This document shows positions 59,918-64,000 of a stretch of 64,000 bases of DNA, in pieces; within the stretch, counting starts at the first letter, position 1, and the number at the start of each line of letters is the position of its first letter. Below the pieces are notes generated by a model. It was not told the DNA's origin. It did not search any database and saw only the letters and a program-made list of their open reading frames with translations. The DNA is from Mycolicibacterium mucogenicum DSM 44124. GTDB taxonomy: Bacteria > Actinomycetota > Actinomycetes > Mycobacteriales > Mycobacteriaceae. The stretch lies in assembly GCF_005670685.2 (NCBI RefSeq), contig NZ_CP062008.1:4712001-4776000 (forward strand). Reading direction: 5' to 3'. The position numbers and the translations under genes are program-made.

Positions 59918-62900
59918 CGGACGCGCACCGATACCGCCGGCGTGTAGAGCACGCGGCCCGCCGCAGCGATCCGGATCAGCGCCCACCACTGCCCGGGCTC
60001 GACCCACGACGGTGCGGCGACATCGAAATCGAACGCGACGGTGCCGCCGGCGGGGACGTCGGCACCGAGCACGGCCGGACCCAGCCATTCCCAGGTCCCC
60101 CACGGGCTGATCAGGTGCGCCTCCAGACTCAAGGGCGCCCCTGCAGCCGAGCCGACGACGACGCTCAGGTCGGCGTGGGCACCGGCGACCACGTCGACGG
60201 GTTGCGGCTCCTCGACCAGCCGCAGCAGCGGGGCCTCGCCGGGTTCGCCGACGGTGACGACGCAGACGTCCTCGACCATCTGACGCCACGCGGCGGGAAT
60301 CTGGTGGTGCTTGTCGCCGCCGGTGACCGCCAACTCGACCCGCACCGGATACCGGCCGGCGGGGACGTCGGCCGGAAGTTCCAGCTGCACTTCGGTTTCC
60401 AGATAGCCGCCCGGCGGCAGCACGAAGGGCAGCTCGTCCGGGGTGGCCGACCAGCCGTCGGGACACAGCACGCGGACCCGGCCGTGGAGCGTGGCGTCGG
60501 TGCAATCGCTGGCGGCAGTGACGCGCACCTGCACTGGCGCGCCCGGTGTGCCGGCCAGTTCGGTGGGGTGCACGTGAGCCACCGCGGGCAGTCCGCCCAG
60601 CGGTGCCGGGCCGCGGTTGTGCAGCCAGTACCGGGCGTAAACCGGTTGCGCGACTTCGGCATCCGGCGCCAGGGTGGCGTGGTCGCCGTTGAGCACATGC
60701 GGCAGGTCGAGCCGGGCCCGCACGGTGGCGATCTCGAAACCGTGCAGCCGCAGGTCTTTTCTGCCGGCAATCGGTTGTTCGAGGAGGTCCAGCCGTTCGA
60801 CGTCCTCGAGGTGCCGCAGGCCCGAGGTGACGTTGACCTCGGTCGGCCGTCCCGATGTCTGGACCAGGCGCAGGGTGATGCCCGAGCTCGGGTCGACGGG
60901 CGCGCTGCGGCCCGCGGCGATCGGGTTGCCGGTGGCCTTCAGCGCGGCCAGCGTCACCTCGGACGCGGGTTCGACGCCCAACAGCGAACCGGTGCACGGC
61001 AATCCGCCGGCCACCGCGGGATGGTCGGTGTGCACCGCGAGCAGTGGCTGGGAGTATTCGGCGCTGCGGCCCGGGATGCCCGCGGCGCGCCAGTCACCGT
61101 CGCCGGCCGCGATGGCGTAGTCGAAGGTGTGGGTCCAGTGCTGGAGCTGGAAGTTCGAGCCGTCGGGTGCGGTGCGGCGCGGCGGGTCGATCCAGGTGCC
61201 CGACGGCCACCCGGTGCACGACCGCATCAATGAGGTGTGCAGGACGCCGTCCGGTTCGACGGCGAAACCCGGTACGCCGCGGTTCAGCACGGCCACACTG
61301 CGGGCCTCGAAGGGCCCGATGCCGGCCGCGGCCTCCTGTTCGACGGTGATCTCGGTGGTGGCGAGGGCGGCGATCAGCTCGTCGATGGCGCCGGGTCCGG
61401 CGACGATCAACACCGGTAGCGCGCGCACGCCGGTCAGGTCGGCGCCGGGTATCCAGCGCTGTACCAGGTCGGCATCGGCGGGCACCCAGAGCCGGGCGCT
61501 CCCGGCCGTCAGGCGCCGCTGCAGTTCGGCGCCGTAGCGGGGTTCGGCGGCCGCCAATACCGCTGCGGTGAAAGCATTCTCGTCGGGCCCGCCGAGCGCG
61601 ATGCGGGCGTCGGGCAGGTTGGAGTCGACGGCGAGGTCGCCGTAGCGCGGCTTGTCGGCGCTGCTGCAGGTGGCCGTCACCCCGGACCGCACCAGCGCGA
61701 CCATCAGGTCGCGGGTCGGTGCGTCCGGATCCGCCGCGTTCGGCGCCACCACCTCGGCGACCGACACCGCCCGCATACTCTCACCGTGCGCGTCGCGGAC
61801 CCGGACCCGCACCGCCGAGGACAGCCCGAACCACCCGTAGGCAGGGTTGTCCAAGGTGTAGGGATGCTCCGCGGTGTCGACCGCATGGCGCGAATCCCGT
61901 TGGTGCAGTAGGCCAAAACCCCGGCCGATCACCGCGTCGCCGACCTCACTGACCGTCATCGCGCCCGGCACCGAGCAGGGCCAGCGCAGCCGCAACAGCT
62001 TGTCGGCGCCGGTGAATTCGTCGATCACGGTGCGGCAGTCCACGCGGTCCACGCCTTGCCACAGCGTGATGGTCTGGGTGTACCGCAGCACGTCGCCGAT
62101 GCGCCCGGTGACCACCAGCCGCTCCCCCAGCGCGCTGCGGTAGGCCTGCACCGACTGGGCGGCGCGTTCGGCGGAGCCCACCACCGGCCCCTTGGGCAGC
62201 AGGTGCCAGGGCCCTTCATGTTCGGTCGGATGCGCGGAATGCTCGTCGTAGACGGCGATCTCGTTGCCGAACCGGCCCGCATCGATCAGCTCGACGCCTT
62301 CGCGCACCAGCGACGACACCGCGCCACCGCGGTCGGGGTCGACGGTGCAGCGGTATCGATCGCTGCCGATGGTGGTGCCGGGCAACGGTTCCCAAGAGGT
62401 GGACTCGGACTGCGCCGCGGCATCGCCGAGCGTGTATCCCCGCCACCCGAGCGACGGCACGTCGTGGGCCGCCCAGGTGACGGTGTGGCCGTCGTCTTCG
62501 ATCAGGACCGGGACCGGCGCGCCGTCCGCGTCGAGCACCGGCCCGTCCAGCGGTTCGTCGAGGTGGACGGTGACGATGTCGGTCCGGCTGTGCGCCAACG
62601 GGTTCCACACCACGATGTCACCGTCGACAGCCCGCGACAGTAGCGCCAACGCGTTGTCGCGGGCGGTCCGGCCGAGTTCCCAGGCGTCGCGCCAGCCGGT
62701 GAGCAGGTCCAGGTACACCTGGTCGGATTCCGATCCGGTGATGGCATCGTGGTGAGCGCCGTAGGCCAGTTGCACCCAGGCCTTGGCCAGCGCCGCTTGC
62801 GGATACGTGGCGCCGGTCAGCAGTCCGGCGAACACCGCGAACCGTTCGGCTTCCAGCACGACGTTCTCGGCGGCCCGGTTGGCCTGCTTGGTGTCGATGT

Positions 62901-64000
62901 ACGACACGTCCTTGCCGGTGTAGATCGGGTTCATGTCCCGCGTCTGCGGCGACGGCTGGGTGCCACCGGCCTCGAGTTCCGCACGCACCGCGGCGAAGAA
63001 CTCCCGCGGCAGCGCACACACGAAGCGGGGCCAGGTGTAACGGGCCGCCCAGTCACGGTGAATCTCGGTGACCCACTTGTTCGGCGGGGTGTAGTCGGTA
63101 CCGACCGGCAGGAGCACATTACGGGTCAGCGCAACCTTTTTCAGATTGGCGAACGTGGCGTAGGTGGCGTCCTCGGCCTCCTGCAACGACGCCGACGAGT
63201 CCATCCACCAGCCGGCCGCGTAATGCGCGGGCATGTAGTGGGTCAGCAGCCCGCGGCCCGAGGGTGCGATCCAGTCGAATTCACTCGCGAACTGCATGCG
63301 CTCGGGGTCGCCGTCGCGGTGCATCGGGCCCCACTGGTGATGTGGACCGCGGGCCCACGAGCTGGAGGTCAGACCGGCGTCGGCGGCCATCCCCGGGAAC
63401 TGCGGGTCGTGGCCGAACACGTCCAGCTGCCAGGCCGTCGCCGGAGCGGCGCCCATCACGTCGCGCTGAAAACCGATGCCGTGCACGAAGTTCCGGATCG
63501 CCGTCTCGGGACTGGTCAGGTTGGTGTTCGGCTCGTTGTAGGTGCCGCCCATGATTTCGACCCGGCCCTCGGCGAGCAGCGCCCGCAGCTGGGCGCGCTG
63601 CTCGGGATGGGTGTCCCAGTAGGGCTTGAGGTAGTCGACCTCGGCCAGCACGAACTTGTATTCGGGTTCCCGCCTTGCCATTTCGAGGTGCGCCGTGACC
63701 AGCTCGAAGCCGTTGGTCTGCCGGCACCGGCCGGGTGGGTCCTCGGTCCAGACGCTGGTGTAGGCGGCCTGGGTGTTCCACCACACCGGGTCGTAGTGGA
63801 AGTGGCTGATCATGTGCATGGTCCAGCCGGGCTCGGCGACGACGAACTCGAACGGCGTCTGCTCACCCCCGATCTCGAGATGCGCGGCCCGGACCTGGTC
63901 CGGTCGGCCGCCACGCACCGCCACCGGAATCTCCAGGGTGCCGGCGCCGGGCTGTGCCACCGCCTGGCCGCTGATCCCGTCGCCGGCGACCCGGACCTCG
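59914..64000 (-). CDS. Alpha-mannosidase, GH38 (5' end outside the window)
   Basis: Open to the right edge; at least 1361 residues are visible. The GH38 domain carries the metal/active-site motif HFHYDPVWWNTQ near its start, the nucleophile-type WQLDVFGHDPQFPGM, MNPIYTGKDVSYIDTKQANR and the Ca/Zn-region YGAHHDAITGSESDQVYLDLL. Central and C-terminal beta-sandwich domains follow (SDRYRCTVDPDRGG onwards), with a last ~200 residues of Ig-like strands (GTPGAPVQVRVTA ... VFAPxWVEPGQWW-type end) beyond the usual family length. No signal peptide can be judged because the start is missing. It heads the operon with the SurA-like and ROK genes and probably trims mannose-containing glycans. Confidence 0.9.
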   Translation of the reverse strand, partial: EVRVAGDGISGQAVAQPGAGTLEIPVAVRGGRPDQVRAAHLEIGGEQTPFEFVVAEPGWTMHMISHFHYDPVWWNTQAAYTSVWTEDPPGRCRQTNGFELVTAHLEMARREPEYKFVLAEVDYLKPYWDTHPEQRAQLRALLAEGRVEIMGGTYNEPNTNLTSPETAIRNFVHGIGFQRDVMGAAPATAWQLDVFGHDPQFPGMAADAGLTSSSWARGPHHQWGPMHRDGDPERMQFASEFDWIAPSGRGLLTHYMPAHYAAGWWMDSSASLQEAEDATYATFANLKKVALTRNVLLPVGTDYTPPNKWVTEIHRDWAARYTWPRFVCALPREFFAAVRAELEAGGTQPSPQTRDMNPIYTGKDVSYIDTKQANRAAENVVLEAERFAVFAGLLTGATYPQAALAKAWVQLAYGAHHDAITGSESDQVYLDLLTGWRDAWELGRTARDNALALLSRAVDGDIVVWNPLAHSRTDIVTVHLDEPLDGPVLDADGAPVPVLIEDDGHTVTWAAHDVPSLGWRGYTLGDAAAQSESTSWEPLPGTTIGSDRYRCTVDPDRGGAVSSLVREGVELIDAGRFGNEIAVYDEHSAHPTEHEGPWHLLPKGPVVGSAERAAQSVQAYRSALGERLVVTGRIGDVLRYTQTITLWQGVDRVDCRTVIDEFTGADKLLRLRWPCSVPGAMTVSEVGDAVIGRGFGLLHQRDSRHAVDTAEHPYTLDNPAYGWFGLSSAVRVRVRDAHGESMRAVSVAEVVAPNAADPDAPTRDLMVALVRSGVTATCSSADKPRYGDLAVDSNLPDARIALGGPDENAFTAAVLAAAEPRYGAELQRRLTAGSARLWVPADADLVQRWIPGADLTGVRALPVLIVAGPGAIDELIAALATTEITVEQEAAAGIGPFEARSVAVLNRGVPGFAVEPDGVLHTSLMRSCTGWPSGTWIDPPRRTAPDGSNFQLQHWTHTFDYAIAAGDGDWRAAGIPGRSAEYSQPLLAVHTDHPAVAGGLPCTGSLLGVEPASEVTLAALKATGNPIAAGRSAPVDPSSGITLRLVQTSGRPTEVNVTSGLRHLEDVERLDLLEQPIAGRKDLRLHGFEIATVRARLDLPHVLNGDHATLAPDAEVAQPVYARYWLHNRGPAPLGGLPAVAHVHPTELAGTPGAPVQVRVTAASDCTDATLHGRVRVLCPDGWSATPDELPFVLPPGGYLETEVQLELPADVPAGRYPVRVELAVTGGDKHHQIPAAWRQMVEDVCVVTVGEPGEAPLLRLVEEPQPVDVVAGAHADLSVVVGSAAGAPLSLEAHLISPWGTWEWLGPAVLGADVPAGGTVAFDFDVAAPSWVEPGQWWALIRIAAAGRVLYTPAVSVRVR

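Noticed and set aside
60000..60997. An N-terminal extension of the SurA-like gene to codon 563
   Set aside because: The extra part is a shadow of the mannosidase reading frame; homology starts at ATG 59917, which overlaps the mannosidase stop.

Overview
The window is GC-rich chromosomal DNA from a mycobacterium, probably a non-tuberculous, environmental type. The support is a complete mycofactocin locus (mftA-mftG with mftR), a mycobacterial rpoB-rpoC pair and rpsL-rpsG-fusA-tuf operon, Mkl/MceG, DUF3060 and PknH-sensor-like lipoproteins, a KstR-type operator and an IdeR-type iron box. The gene order matches, in reverse orientation, the order I recall for the M. tuberculosis Rv0648-Rv0704 region, with extra modules inserted. 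No sequence search was run; family names come from motifs and recalled relatives.

Layout. 1-2.0 kb: head of the S10 operon (rpsJ, rplC, rplD, rplW, start of rplB), with a leader of about 260 nt and degenerate palindromic repeats. 2.7-8.9 kb: accessory metabolism (DUF4442 thioesterase-like protein, SnoaL-like protein, lipoprotein carboxylesterase, cytochrome P450, TetR regulator, DHA2-type efflux pump). 9.2-16.5 kb: mycofactocin locus, mftA-B-C-D-E-F-G read leftward and mftR divergent. 16.5-18.4 kb: an ECF sigma factor and a multi-VOC protein, flanked by two near-identical long hairpins. 18.5-24.0 kb: ferredoxin-type reductase, Lrp regulator, dimethylargininase-like protein with RocD, a proline/tryptophan-rich membrane protein, and a mycofactocin-class SDR behind a KstR-type palindrome. 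24.1-25.7 kb: SHOCT protein and PP2C phosphatase. 25.9-30.2 kb: str operon. 30.5-33.4 kb: SecD-head-like protein, TetR regulator, two DUF3060 proteins. 33.4-37.5 kb: echA5/PaaX-like/echA4/fadE8 lipid genes. 37.6-40.7 kb: UlaG-like hydrolase, amino acid permease, endonuclease IV. 40.7-43.3 kb: type III PKS, ICMT-like methyltransferase and FAD hydroxylase. 43.3-44.8 kb: two sensor-like lipoproteins. 44.9-52.4 kb: rpoC and rpoB. 53-55.3 kb: mkl, rplL, rplJ with an L10 leader. 55.6-57.5 kb: ATP-grasp and FxbA-like formyltransferase behind an iron box. 57.5-64 kb: DUF1772, HxlR, then a ROK kinase, SurA-like protein and GH38 mannosidase operon.

How it fits together. Housekeeping operons for the ribosome, elongation factors and RNA polymerase are interleaved with small regulated modules. 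Mycofactocin made by mftA-F would serve dedicated dehydrogenases: MftG is encoded in the operon, and a likely client SDR lies 8 kb away under a cholesterol-type operator. The type III PKS operon has the composition expected for methoxy-alkylquinones. The GH38/ROK operon looks like release and phosphorylation of mannose from mannosylated polymers. The least explained parts are the iron-box-controlled formyltransferase/ATP-grasp pair and the hairpin-bracketed sigma factor/VOC module.
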